Source: Hymenobacter nivis
Lineage (GTDB): Bacteria; Bacteroidota; Bacteroidia; Cytophagales; Hymenobacteraceae
DNA length: 64,000 bases
Direction of reading: 5' to 3'
Assembly: GCF_003149515.1 (NCBI RefSeq)
Contig: NZ_CP029145.1
Location: 3,410,001-3,474,000 of the forward strand
Of the stretch, positions 26,101-35,408 are shown in pieces. The first letter of the stretch is position 1. Each line of letters opens with the position of its first letter. Position numbers and translations under genes: made by a program. The notes below the pieces were generated by a model, which saw only the letters and a program-made list of their open reading frames with translations, had not been told where the DNA came from and did no database searches.

Positions 26101-26949
26101 TTAATTCAGCGGCGTGGTACCAAGGTCCGTCACTTGGTCGTTGGTAACTGTGACGCCCGTGCGCACCACGTATTTGTAGGCGGGCTGGCCGGTAGGCGCC
26201 GTGCCAGTTGGGAAGAACTGCACTTGATAAGTACCCGCCGGTAGGGCCCCCAGCTGGAACGCCCCCGAGGCATCGGCAAAAGTGCTCACCGTGTCGGGGC
26301 CCACGATGGACGAGCGGATAGCCAGTACCTGGGGCCGCGCCGCCGCCGGACTCACGGTGCCGCGCAAGCCGCCTTTGAGGTCCTGGGCTACTACCCGGAT
26401 GACCGGCTTTAGCAGGTAGCGCTCCTTCTTGTCGTTGCTGGCTTTCCAGTTGCCGCGCTCCACCACCGACTTGGCCACATCGAAATCGAGCAGCAGCTGA
26501 AACGTTTCGCGCTGCTTCAGCGTGACCTTGTCGAGCTTGAGTTTTACGCCCGAGGTTTGGCCGCTGGGCGTTTTCAGGTCGTACTGCTGGCCGTCGGTGC
26601 CCACCACGTAGCTGTTGGGGCCCAAAATGAGCCGGATTTCCTTCAGGTCGCCGGGCGCGAAGTCGGTGTTCACCAGCAAGGCCGATTTGCCGTTCACGTA
26701 ATCGAGCACGTTCACGGTTTGGGGCGTGAAGCTCAGCGTTTGCCAGCCGTCGGGGTTACCTTCCTCTTTGAGGTGCACTTCAATCTGGCGCACGTCCAGT
26801 ACCACGCTGTTGAAGTTGCCAGGTGCGTCCGTCAGCCGCACTTCCAGTTTGGCCGCGGTGGCGCTGGGGTCGTCCGATGTGCTTTTCGAGCAGCTAGCCA
26901 AGCCCAGCAGCGCAGCGCCGGCCAGACCCAGGAGAGAATAATTTTTCAT
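26101..26949 (-). CDS. DUF4382-domain lipoprotein
   Basis: 282 residues from the ATG at 26949, where the signal peptide and lipobox LASC begin; the ATG at 26985 is 12 codons earlier and less suitable. The DUF4382 domain covers about 30-180 (KLEVRLTDAPGNFNSVVLDV, VNVLDYVNG, LKEIRLILGPNSYVV), and a carboxypeptidase-regulatory-like beta domain ends the protein (FADASGAFQLGALPAGTYQV). Such proteins are surface or periplasmic lipoproteins of unknown role. It is monocistronic. Confidence 0.88.
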   Translation of the reverse strand: MKNYSLLGLAGAALLGLASCSKSTSDDPSATAAKLEVRLTDAPGNFNSVVLDVRQIEVHLKEEGNPDGWQTLSFTPQTVNVLDYVNGKSALLVNTDFAPGDLKEIRLILGPNSYVVGTDGQQYDLKTPSGQTSGVKLKLDKVTLKQRETFQLLLDFDVAKSVVERGNWKASNDKKERYLLKPVIRVVAQDLKGGLRGTVSPAAARPQVLAIRSSIVGPDTVSTFADASGAFQLGALPAGTYQVQFFPTGTAPTGQPAYKYVVRTGVTVTNDQVTDLGTTPLN

Positions 26950-27028
26950 ACTATGATGGTAAAAGGGAAGAGATAAGGTGAACAAGAAGCGCTAAAAAGA
27001 GAACAATAAGCAGGTTAAACAGGACATA

Positions 27029-27066
27029 AGAACGGTTGGATAACCAATTGGTTATCCAACCGTTCT
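27029..27066. repeat. Perfect 38-bp palindrome
   Basis: Nineteen bases from AGAACGGTTGG to CCAA are mirrored exactly with no loop (centre CAATTG). It sits 31 bases past the AsmA-like stop and 80 bases before the DUF4382 start. It could end AsmA transcription or be an operator site; there is no T tract. Confidence 0.7.
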
Positions 27067-27096
27067 GTTCAAAAACCCAGCCAGAAGATACCGGTC

Positions 27097-30000
27097 TTAC
27101 TTCTTCGCGGTATCGGCGGGCACTGATTTTTTACGGCCACCAAACAGGCTATTGAGGCCTGCTCCAATGGCTTGCCTCGCCTTGGCTTCGGCCTCCAGCT
27201 TACGCTTTTGCAGCTCCAGGTTCAGCTGTTCCTGGGCGTTTTGCTGGGTGATGGCGGTGGCTTTCTGGGTGCTGTCGCCCTTGGCTTTATTCTTGTTGGC
27301 GAGGCCCAGCAGCGCATCGGTGAGCTTGGTTTTCACCACGTTGGCCACAATGGCCTTGCCCTGGTCCTTGAGGCTGCCGCTGGTCAGCTTCACGGTGGGG
27401 TTAGTAATGGAGCCACCAATGTCGAGGCCCAGCGTCACGCGGTCGGTGCCCTGGATGTTCTGCACGCCGGTGAGCTGCGTGAGCTTGCTGCTCAGAGCAT
27501 TGCCAAGCTTGCCGGTAGGCGCGTTGATGGCGGCCACGTAGTCCACGATGCCGGCCAGGCTGTTGGTACCGCCCAGCGTCAGCTTAAGGTCGCCCACCGT
27601 GAAGTCGAAGGGCTTCACCACCAGCTTGCCGTCTACGATCTGCGCGTCCACCACTTTATTGATAATGCTCAGGTTTTTCAGCTCGGGCAGCGTCGTCAGG
27701 CTAGCAATTTGGCTCAGCACCGGCGACTGCAATACACTGGCTTTCAAGATGTCAAACAGGCCCTTGCCGCTCAGCGTGCTCAGCTTGGGCAGCATGTCCT
27801 GGCCCATTTCGCCGCTCACGTTGAAGTTGGTGCTGAACACGCCCTGCACGGCCGCGGCCAGCGGCACCAGAGCCTTCACCGTGTTGAAGGCTTTGAAGGC
27901 GTTCTGGAAATCAAGGTTTTTGATGTTCAGCCCCAAATCGAACTTGGGGTGCGCCAGATTCTGGGTATTGTAGCTGCCGTTGGTGCCGAAGGTAGCCCCC
28001 AGTGTATTGAAGGTCAGGTTTTTGAGCGTCGCTATCTGGTTGTTCACCGTCACGGTGCCGCTGGCGTTTTGCAGCTTCAGGTTGTCGTAGGTCACATTGT
28101 CCACCTTGCTGTTGAGCACCAAGTCAAAAAACTTCGGAATCGGTACCACGCCGTCGGCCTTCGCCGGGGCCCCCTTGCCGGTGGCCGTACTCTTGTTGCT
28201 CACCGGATCCACCATGAACTCGTTCACGTTGAAATTGTGCGAGGTCACGTTCATCGTGCCCTTAAGTGCCTGGCCCGGCGTGAACAAGTAGCCCAGGTAG
28301 TTGCTCACCGTGCCGCTGGCCGCAAAATCGGACGTGCCGGACGTACCGTTCAGCTGCTGGATGGTAATCTGGTTGTTGTTGAACGTGCCGCTGGCCGAGC
28401 TGATGTTCACGCCCTGCGGCAGGTCTTTGCTCTTGTAGGTCACGTTTTTGGCCTGCACCGTGCCGCTGGCTTTCACGTTCTGGTAGCGGCCGGCGTCCAC
28501 GTCGGCCATGTTGCCGGCGGCGGCGATGTTACCCGATACCCGCCCGGTCACGGTCATGCCCGCCAGCGGGAAAATCTTGGTGATTTTGGTCAGGTCCACC
28601 GTGCCCTTCACGTTGGCGTCGAACACCGGCTGGTTGATATTGTGGGCCGTGAGGCGGCCGTCGAGCGGCTCGCCCTCCAGCACCATGTGGAACTGCGGCA
28701 GGCTCACGTAGGTATCATTCACCTGGCCCGTGGTGTTCACCACCGTGCCGCTCAGGTTAATGTCCTCAATCGGGGCCGGGAATTTGTTCGACTTCACGTA
28801 GCCGTTGGTCATCCGGATGGCGGCGTTCACCACCGGCATCTGCGTTTTCGAGTAGGTGCCCTTGCCCGTGGCATCCACCGCCAGCTGGCCGCGCATACTT
28901 AGGCCTGGCACCGGGTACACCTTCAGAGCGTCGGCTAAGTTCACGTTGGCTTTCACGCGCCCGTCCACCTTCATCGGGTTCAGGCCGTCGATGGCCACGT
29001 TGCCGTCTACGGGGTCGGGCCCCAGATCGAGGTGAAACTGCGACACGTTCACTTTCACGTTGTTGGTAAAGCCCGAGGGGTTGTCCACCACCATCTTCAC
29101 GTTGATGTTCTTGGCCTCCTGCGGCAGGTCGGGGTACTTGAAGCGGCCATTGGTCACGGCCAGGTTCAGGCCGTAGCCGGGCATCCGCAGCTTGTTCTGC
29201 ACGCCCTTGTAATAGCCGTCGAAGGCCACTTTGCCGCTGGTGGCCACATTCTTGAATTTGTCGGTGTACACGCCCGGCACCAGGCTGAGCAGGGTTTTGA
29301 AGTCCGTCTCCAGGGCCCTAAACGTTACGTCGTAGGTAATATCCGTGGCGTTGGGCAACCCGATGGCCCCGGCAAAGCTGAACGGGAAGTCGTTGAGCTT
29401 GATCTTGTTGTCCTTGAACGTGTACAGGTGCTTATTCAGGTCCATGTTCATCGTCACGTCGGCGTCGAGCTTCTTGTCCGTCACGTAGGCTACGCCGCCG
29501 TAGCGCATGTCGAGGCGGCCAGCCGTGGTTTTCGATTTCATGTCGAACACGTTGCTGGCGAAGTCGCCGCTACCGGTGTGGTTCACCTGGCGCGCCTCCA
29601 TGCGGAAGGGCAGCGTCAGGTCCTCGTAGCGCAGATGGCCGTCAGTAATTTTCCAGCCCTTGATGGCCAGCCGTACCTGGCTGGTGTCCTGACCCTTAGC
29701 CGCGGCCGCCGAGTCCGAAATCATCACGTCCCAGTTGGCACGCCCGCTCTTCAGCACCCGCAGGCTGATATCGGGCCGGTCCAATTCCACACTATTAATT
29801 TTGATTTCCTGGCCCTTGATAACGGTCATAATATCGAGGCCCACGCGCAGGCCGGGCAGGTAGGCCAGCGTGTCGCGGCTGAACGAGTCGAGGCCAATCA
29901 CACGCAAGTCCTTGATATCCAACGTCAGGTCGGGGAAGGAGTGGAGCACGCTCACGTCGATGCTGTTCGGGTCGTACTGCACTTTGGCGCGCACCCGTTG

Positions 30001-30117
30001 GGCAATCTGTTTGTCGGCCAGGGCCCGCAGCTTATCCTTAAACAAGAACGGCGCGGCCACCACGGCCACCAGCAGCAGCACGATAAAAACCAGAAAACCA
30101 AGCAGAATCTTACGCAT
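27097..30117 (-). CDS. AsmA-family protein, very large
   Basis: 1006 residues from the ATG at 30117, which starts the membrane anchor KILLGFLVFIVLLLVAVVAA; an upstream in-frame start is less likely. The N-terminal AsmA domain (about 30-300) has the typical motif LPGLRVGLDIMTVIKGQEIK and INSVELDRPDISLRVLKSG. The middle is a long run of beta strands like those of bridge-forming lipid-transfer proteins (AsmA, TamB, VPS13 type), and the C-terminal AsmA_2-like part is followed by a Gln/Lys-rich helix. It is tethered in the inner membrane and spans the periplasm. A decayed partial copy of this gene lies at 32564-32765. Confidence 0.9.
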   Translation of the reverse strand: MRKILLGFLVFIVLLLVAVVAAPFLFKDKLRALADKQIAQRVRAKVQYDPNSIDVSVLHSFPDLTLDIKDLRVIGLDSFSRDTLAYLPGLRVGLDIMTVIKGQEIKINSVELDRPDISLRVLKSGRANWDVMISDSAAAAKGQDTSQVRLAIKGWKITDGHLRYEDLTLPFRMEARQVNHTGSGDFASNVFDMKSKTTAGRLDMRYGGVAYVTDKKLDADVTMNMDLNKHLYTFKDNKIKLNDFPFSFAGAIGLPNATDITYDVTFRALETDFKTLLSLVPGVYTDKFKNVATSGKVAFDGYYKGVQNKLRMPGYGLNLAVTNGRFKYPDLPQEAKNINVKMVVDNPSGFTNNVKVNVSQFHLDLGPDPVDGNVAIDGLNPMKVDGRVKANVNLADALKVYPVPGLSMRGQLAVDATGKGTYSKTQMPVVNAAIRMTNGYVKSNKFPAPIEDINLSGTVVNTTGQVNDTYVSLPQFHMVLEGEPLDGRLTAHNINQPVFDANVKGTVDLTKITKIFPLAGMTVTGRVSGNIAAAGNMADVDAGRYQNVKASGTVQAKNVTYKSKDLPQGVNISSASGTFNNNQITIQQLNGTSGTSDFAASGTVSNYLGYLFTPGQALKGTMNVTSHNFNVNEFMVDPVSNKSTATGKGAPAKADGVVPIPKFFDLVLNSKVDNVTYDNLKLQNASGTVTVNNQIATLKNLTFNTLGATFGTNGSYNTQNLAHPKFDLGLNIKNLDFQNAFKAFNTVKALVPLAAAVQGVFSTNFNVSGEMGQDMLPKLSTLSGKGLFDILKASVLQSPVLSQIASLTTLPELKNLSIINKVVDAQIVDGKLVVKPFDFTVGDLKLTLGGTNSLAGIVDYVAAINAPTGKLGNALSSKLTQLTGVQNIQGTDRVTLGLDIGGSITNPTVKLTSGSLKDQGKAIVANVVKTKLTDALLGLANKNKAKGDSTQKATAITQQNAQEQLNLELQKRKLEAEAKARQAIGAGLNSLFGGRKKSVPADTAKK

Positions 30118-30350
30118 CAGGAGGAGAAATAAAGTGGCAGCCGGCCTCTTAAAAGCACAGCTATTGAGTTTATTAACGCGAAAAGGCCGCAAAGCGCTTT
30201 CCGCTCCGCATTTTTTTGCCCGGCGGCCGATGTTTGCCTGGGCAGTAGCTGGCCAAAAATAACGCAGCCGCGGCCTACCCTCAACTGCAAACAGGCCCCG
30301 GCTCGTGAGAGCCAGGGCCCACGGGTCTTTAAAAGGATAACCACCCCACG

Positions 30351-32258
30351 CTATTTTATTAGTAGCTTCTGCTGGACGCTTGCGTGGCGGCCGGTTAGGG
30401 TTAGCAGGTAGAGGCCGGGCGCTAAGCCGACCGTGCTAAGCTGCATGGTTTGGCGGCCCGCAACCGGCTGGCGGACGACGACGGCCCCCGTAGCGGTAAG
30501 GATGCGCACTTCCAGCGTCGGGTCAGAGGCATCGGTGAGCAGCAGCGACACTTGGTTTTGGGCCGGATTGGGGAAAACCCGCAAAGCCGGCTCGTTGGCG
30601 GCCAGCGCTGGCTGGGTGGCCGTAACGGTAGCGGCACCGAAACTGAAACTATCGGTGTTGAAGCCCGGCGTGTCAACGACAAAGCGCAGCACCGCCGCGC
30701 CCGCCGGCAACGCCAGCGCCGTGCCCACCGCCTGCCACTGCTGCGGCCCGCCCGTGGCAGGCACAGCCACGCTGGCCGAGCGTTGGCCCCCAGCTTCAAA
30801 GTGAAACGCCCCCCCGCCCCCCAAGGAGGACACTCGCACCGCAACGCGGTACGTGCCAGCCGCTTGCACCTGCACGGTGTATGCGCTCCATTCGCCCGCC
30901 TCGGCGAAGTCGAGGTTGTAGCCGCCCGCTGCGCAACGCTCAATGTCTACGCCCGTGTTGCGGTACAGCACGCTTAGGTTGGTTGGGGTGGTGTCGTGGA
31001 AGCTCACGCCCTCGCCGCCCTCGTCAAAGTTCTCAGCTTCGACCATCCCCGGCACCGTGGCGGCCACGCCCTGGTAGGGGGCCTGCGGCCGGGTGGGCGG
31101 GGGCACGCCTTTGAAGTCAGTGATTTTCTGCTTCATCAGGTCGTAGTACAGCGCGCCGTGCCCGCCCGCCATCGGCTCAATATCGGAGCTATATTCCGTC
31201 AGCCATTGGTCCACGAAGGTGGGCAGGCTGGTCTTGCTCCAGTTGCCGGCCGACCATTCGTTCCAGGAGTGAATGAACACGAATTTGACCCCAGCTTTCT
31301 GGGCCGCGTCCATGTACTTGGTAAAATAGGCCCCGTTTTGCCGGCCCACGGCCCCCGGCGTGGGGTTAATCCCGTCGGTAGTCATGTACGAGGCCTGCGT
31401 GGCCACGGGCGCGCACATTTCCTCGGGCTGGCCGTTGTAGTAAAACGGCGGCGGCGGGGTGCTGGAGTTAACCTTAAATTGCCAGCAGCTACCCGAATTA
31501 TCGAGGCCCCAGCAGTGGCGGGTGGTATAATCGGCAAAAATACCGGCGGTCGGCACGGCCGGCTGGCCCTTGTCCGACTGCCCCAGGTTGTCGAGCGGCT
31601 TGGCAACGAGCACGAGCTTCTTACCCAGATACTCGTAAAAAAGGTCGCTGCGATAAACCTTAAAATACGTGTCGCGGATGGTGGCCAGCGTGGCCTCGTT
31701 TTGGGCGAAGAACACAATCCTGGGCGTGGGCAGGCCGGCGTTCAGGCGCTCCTGCCACCGCTGGCACAAGGCTTTCGTAGCCGATACGTACGACGGGCCG
31801 CTATTAGTAAAGTCCTGGGCCCCGTTGGTAAAATCTAGGATGATGAAATCTACCCCTACCTGGCTGATTAAATCAGCGTGGTAGTCGAGCAGGTCGTTGT
31901 TGGCCTGCCTGGGGTCGCCGTTGAAGTAGAAGAGGTAATTGTTTTTGAGGGTACCGTCGCCGTGCGTGGTGGCCCACAACGGCTTGCCCCAAAAATGCGG
32001 CGTGCCCCCGTTCGGGCCATAGGCTGGGGTTTGCCCACGCATAATCCACGAATCGCCGGAGGGCGAGATAAACTTTGGCAGGTACAGGGTGTGGCCAAAG
32101 ACCGGAAAATAAAACAGGCCCACCTGCTTTTGGGCACGGGCCGGGCTTACGCTTGCCAGCAACAACGTGCTACTGAGCAGGCCTCCTAGCAGCAAGCGCC
32201 GGCAGGGCCCCCAACGGCAAACGGCACGAGCGGTACCCGCCGGATATTCCTGGTTCAT
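30351..32258 (-). CDS. Secreted glycan-active-type protein: DUF5010, CBM6 and T9SS tail
   Basis: 635 residues. A signal peptide ends near ARAQ (about 43). Residues 45-380 resemble the DUF5010 family, a putative glycoside-hydrolase barrel (GLFYFPVFGHTLYLPKFISP, VGVDFIILDFTNGAQDF, KFVFIHSWNEWSAGNW). A CBM6-type sugar-binding module follows at about 395-530 (VEAENFDEGGEGVSFHD, NLDFAEAGEWSAYTVQV). The last 75 residues are a type IX sorting domain (LRVFPNPAQNQVSLLL ... LAPGLYLLTL). It should cross the outer membrane through the T9SS and act on an external polysaccharide. The substrate cannot be told. Confidence 0.85.
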   Translation of the reverse strand: MNQEYPAGTARAVCRWGPCRRLLLGGLLSSTLLLASVSPARAQKQVGLFYFPVFGHTLYLPKFISPSGDSWIMRGQTPAYGPNGGTPHFWGKPLWATTHGDGTLKNNYLFYFNGDPRQANNDLLDYHADLISQVGVDFIILDFTNGAQDFTNSGPSYVSATKALCQRWQERLNAGLPTPRIVFFAQNEATLATIRDTYFKVYRSDLFYEYLGKKLVLVAKPLDNLGQSDKGQPAVPTAGIFADYTTRHCWGLDNSGSCWQFKVNSSTPPPPFYYNGQPEEMCAPVATQASYMTTDGINPTPGAVGRQNGAYFTKYMDAAQKAGVKFVFIHSWNEWSAGNWSKTSLPTFVDQWLTEYSSDIEPMAGGHGALYYDLMKQKITDFKGVPPPTRPQAPYQGVAATVPGMVEAENFDEGGEGVSFHDTTPTNLSVLYRNTGVDIERCAAGGYNLDFAEAGEWSAYTVQVQAAGTYRVAVRVSSLGGGGAFHFEAGGQRSASVAVPATGGPQQWQAVGTALALPAGAAVLRFVVDTPGFNTDSFSFGAATVTATQPALAANEPALRVFPNPAQNQVSLLLTDASDPTLEVRILTATGAVVVRQPVAGRQTMQLSTVGLAPGLYLLTLTGRHASVQQKLLIK

Positions 32259-32363
32259 AACGAGTTATTTTTTACGATGAAAAGGTCGGGAGTTTCCCGA
32301 TTGGGAGCCGCTGGGTTTACTAAGCAGCCTGGAAGCCGCCGCCGCGCGCAGGCGCTGAGCCGG

Positions 32364-32496
32364 TCATTTTATTATCGGCTTGAACTGCACTTGCAGGCCG
32401 GGGCCGAGTATTTCCACTAGGTATACCCCCGGTTTCAGCGCGGCACTACCAATAACGGGGCCGATGATTACTTGAATAAATTTTACATCAAAATAC
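32364..32496 (-). pseudogene. Remnant of a T9SS-type C-terminal tail
   Basis: On the minus strand a frame closed by TGA at 32364-32366 reads VIGSAALKPGVYLVEILGPG followed by LQVQFKPIIK. That is the shape of a type IX sorting tail (LxPGVYLVEI, then a short Lys-ending strand). A stop codon lies about 44 codons upstream and no start or passenger domain is present, so only the 3' end of a former secreted-protein gene remains. Confidence 0.5.
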
Positions 32497-32563
32497 TACG
32501 TACGTACACCGTGGCGAATTAGCAGTAGCTGGTAGTGTAAGCGCAGTGCTGGGGTAAGCGGAG

Positions 32564-32765
32564 TTTCAAAGTTCCTTTCCAGGGCCCTAAACGTCACGTC
32601 GCAGATAATCCGTGGCGTTGCACAGCCCGATGGCCCCAACAAAGCCGAACGGAAAGTCGTTGAGCTTGAGATTTTTGTCTTCGAACGTGCACGGGTTAGG
32701 CAAGCCAGCGTGTGGCGGCTGAGCGAGCCGAGCCCGAGCGCACGCAGGTTCTCTTGAGGTCCACC
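32564..32765 (-). pseudogene. Decayed fragment of an AsmA-like gene
   Basis: Bases 32564-32695 align closely with 29294-29430 of the intact AsmA-like gene, sharing for example CCAGGGCCCTAAACGT and AAGTCGTTGAGCTTGA, but with a 2-base deletion. Bases 32697-32765 then match 29858-29925 (GCCAGCGTGT, GCGGCTGA). About 430 bases between these parts are missing. The frame is broken, so this is a relic of a duplicate or of a lost paralogue. Confidence 0.8.
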
Positions 32766-32965
32766 ACCGAATCTTGCGCAGAGCCAGTCGTACTAAACTG
32801 AATCAGATAAAAGTGGGCCGCCCGCCCGTTGCCCTCGCCTTAAACGGCCGGCCGGGGCCCTGGTGTTCATTCTCTGGGGCCCCAGCCGGACTTCCGGAGC
32901 CCCCGGCCGTACTTTCGTTGGCCGGCCGTACCAAAACCGGGCCCAACTACGTTTAGCCTGCCTTT

Positions 32966-34015
32966 ATGCTCTGCTCCCTTCCACTGCGCGGGGCCCTGGC
33001 CCGCTGGCTGGGGCGTGGCACGGCCCTGCTGCTGGCCGTAGGGTTGGCCGCACCCGCCGCCCAGGCCCAGGACGTGTACTTCTCGCAGCCTTTCGCCACG
33101 CGCCTGCACGCCAACCCTGCCTTCACCGGCCTGCTCGACGACTACAGCGTGACGCTGAGCTACCGCAACCAGTTGCCCTCGCTGGCGGGGTCGTTCGTGA
33201 CCACCCAGGCCGCGGCCGACTGGCGGCCCGACAAGCCCGGCCAACACCACGCCTTCGGCCTGCTCGTGGACCAGGACCGGGCGGGCTCCGTGGGCTACAC
33301 CCGCATCCAGGCCGGGGCCCTGTACGCCTACCACACCCGCCTGACCCGGCAGGTGGCCCTGAGCGGGGGCCTGCGCGCCAGCTACGGCCGCCAGCGCGTG
33401 AGCTACGGCAACTTCACGTTCGGCGACCAGATTTCGGCCGACGGCCAGCTCACGGGGCCCTCGGCCGAGGCCATCGACTTCGCGCCCAGCAACTACCTCA
33501 GCGTGGGCACCGGCGTGGTGCTGTACTCCGACCAGGCTTGGCTGAGCATTGCCGGGCAGCACCTCAACCAGCCCAGCCTCGGGTTTCGGGCCCAAAGCCA
33601 ACTACCGCTGCTGCTGAACGTGAGCGGCGGCTACAAATTTTTTGTCCTGAAACCGGGCGCCGGCCGCGAGCTGAGTTATACCCCCGTGGCGGCCTACAGC
33701 CGGCAGGGCGGCTCGCAGCGCGTTGAGGCCGGATTGTATTTCACCGCGTCGCCCGTCACGCTGGGGGCCGTGTACCGCAACCTTTTCGGCAACACCGGCG
33801 TTGGGCCGCAGCACGTGCTGGCCGTGGTGGCGGGGGTGCAGGCGGGGGCCCTGCGCCTGGGCTACAGCTACGACGTGGGCCTGAGCAGCTTAAGCGCAAA
33901 TTTGGGCGGGGCCCATGAAATAACTTTGGCCATCAGGGCGTTTGACAAGCTCGAAAATGCCTACCAACGCCTGCGCCGGAGAAATTATCCTATCGCGCCT
34001 TGCCCGGCATTCTAG
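32966..34015 (+). CDS. PorP/SprF family type IX secretion outer-membrane protein
   Basis: 349 residues with a signal peptide ending AQAQ near 35. The mature N-terminus DVYFSQPFATRLHANPAFTG is the hallmark of PorP/SprF, followed by repeated amphipathic strands of an outer-membrane barrel (HAFGLLVDQDRAGSVGYTRI). PorP/SprF proteins help the T9SS export or anchor particular substrates such as adhesins. GldJ is encoded 81 bases downstream, so the two may form a unit. A TACGTTTA box ends 10 bases before the ATG, which would give a very short leader. Confidence 0.92.
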   Translation: MLCSLPLRGALARWLGRGTALLLAVGLAAPAAQAQDVYFSQPFATRLHANPAFTGLLDDYSVTLSYRNQLPSLAGSFVTTQAAADWRPDKPGQHHAFGLLVDQDRAGSVGYTRIQAGALYAYHTRLTRQVALSGGLRASYGRQRVSYGNFTFGDQISADGQLTGPSAEAIDFAPSNYLSVGTGVVLYSDQAWLSIAGQHLNQPSLGFRAQSQLPLLLNVSGGYKFFVLKPGAGRELSYTPVAAYSRQGGSQRVEAGLYFTASPVTLGAVYRNLFGNTGVGPQHVLAVVAGVQAGALRLGYSYDVGLSSLSANLGGAHEITLAIRAFDKLENAYQRLRRRNYPIAPCPAF

Positions 34016-34096
34016 ATTTTTTGTAATATTGCATTTAAATTGCAACCGAATTACTACTGATAACGATTCTTCACCCCTAGTTGAACTAGTCCAGTC

Positions 34097-35341
34097 ATGA
34101 AATTATCCAACTATCTATGCCTGGGCGCACTCGCACTCGGGGCCTTAGCGAGCTGCAAGGACGGCCAGCGCAGCGCTACTAACCCCGGCAAGGATTCGTC
34201 GACGACGGGGGTCGAATACAACACCGAAAAGGGCATGCAGGTGTCCAGTTACAAGGGCCTCCCGGCCGGCCCGGGCCTCGTGTTCATCGAGGGTGGCCGC
34301 ACCGTCCTGGGTACCCTAGAGGAGGATGTGACCCTTTCGCACGACAATATCGAGCGCACCGTCACCATTGCCTCGTTCTATATGGACGAGGCCGAGGTAG
34401 CCAACATTCACTGGCTGGAATATTTGCACTTTATCCGCACCGATTCGGCGGAGGAGTTCTATAAGTCGGCCCTGCCCGACACCACCGTGTGGGCCCGCGA
34501 CCTGTCGTTCAACGACCCCTACGTGACCTATTACCTGCGTTATCCCGGCTTCCGCTACTTCCCCGTGGTGGGCGTGAGCTGGCTCCAGGCCAACGACTAC
34601 TGCACCTGGCGCACCGCCAAGGTGAACGAAGGCCTGGCCAACACCGAAGGTAGTTCGGGCAAAAAGGGCGGGGGCTTGTTCTCGCGCAAAAAGAAAGACA
34701 CCGCTGCCGAAGGCACTGCGGCCGCCGATAGCAAAAACCGTGTCTCCATCGAGAACGGCAATACTTTGCCTAACTACCGCCTGCCCACCGAGGCCGAGTG
34801 GGAGTACGCCGCCCTGGCCCTCATCGGCACCCAAGAGGTGGGCAACGAGAACCAGGAGGAAAAACGCATTTACCCCTGGGACGGCCGCACCACCCGCAAC
34901 GCCTACGGCCACAAGCAGGGCCAGTTCCTGGCCAACTTCAAGCGTGGCCGTGGCGACTACGCCGGCATTGCCGGCAGCCTGAACGATGGCGCCATGATTA
35001 CGGAGCAGATTTACGCCTACCCGCCCAACGACTACGGCCTCTACAACATGGCCGGCAACGTGAACGAATGGGTGCAAGACGTCTACCGCCCCCTTTCGTA
35101 CCAGGACGTGGAAGACCTGAACCCCTTCCGCCGCAACGGCGTGCTGGACCCCGCCGACAAATACGACAAAAAAGGCTACCAGTCGTTGATCGACGACAAG
35201 GTGCGCGTGTACAAAGGCGGCTCGTGGCGCGACGTGGCCTATTGGCTCTCGCCCGGCACCCGCCGCTTTATGGCCCAGGATTCGGCCACGGCCACCATTG
35301 GCTTCCGCTGCGCGATGATCAACGCCGGCAGCAACAAGTAG
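34097..35341 (+). CDS. gldJ: Gliding motility/T9SS lipoprotein GldJ
   Basis: 414 residues with lipobox LASC near 17-20. The FGE-sulfatase-like domain starts at about 55 (GLPAGPGLVFIEGGRTVLGT), with FYMDEAEVANIHWLEYLHF, PVVGVSWLQANDYCTWRTAK and ends RGGSW-like (KGGSWRDVAYWL, FIGFRC-like TIGFRC). A charged insert GKKGGGLFSRKKKD lies near 190-205. GldJ is needed for gliding and T9SS function in Flavobacterium, acting in the periplasm with GldK. A related GldK identity is possible, but the spacing of the first motifs fits GldJ better. A terminator follows. Confidence 0.82.
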   Translation: MKLSNYLCLGALALGALASCKDGQRSATNPGKDSSTTGVEYNTEKGMQVSSYKGLPAGPGLVFIEGGRTVLGTLEEDVTLSHDNIERTVTIASFYMDEAEVANIHWLEYLHFIRTDSAEEFYKSALPDTTVWARDLSFNDPYVTYYLRYPGFRYFPVVGVSWLQANDYCTWRTAKVNEGLANTEGSSGKKGGGLFSRKKKDTAAEGTAAADSKNRVSIENGNTLPNYRLPTEAEWEYAALALIGTQEVGNENQEEKRIYPWDGRTTRNAYGHKQGQFLANFKRGRGDYAGIAGSLNDGAMITEQIYAYPPNDYGLYNMAGNVNEWVQDVYRPLSYQDVEDLNPFRRNGVLDPADKYDKKGYQSLIDDKVRVYKGGSWRDVAYWLSPGTRRFMAQDSATATIGFRCAMINAGSNK

Positions 35342-35408
35342 GACCGCAGATTAAGTGGATTTAACGGATGAGAACGAGTTTTTAAAGTTCTGTTTCCAAT
35401 TTCAAAAT

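Larger units (their letters stand above)
32259..32965. other. 707-base gap with gene remnants
   Basis: No intact gene is present. It holds the tail of a type IX secretion-type protein on the minus strand, a decayed fragment of the AsmA-like gene, and upstream sequence of the PorP gene including a TACGTTTA box at 32948-32955. The middle (about 32500-32560) shows nothing recognisable. It looks like a site of past deletion or rearrangement. Confidence 0.75.

Noticed and set aside
27172..28902. A 576-codon open frame on the plus strand inside the AsmA-like gene
   Set aside because: It is the antisense shadow of a real 1006-residue gene; its product is His/Val/Gly-rich with no domain, as expected from GC-rich antisense frames.
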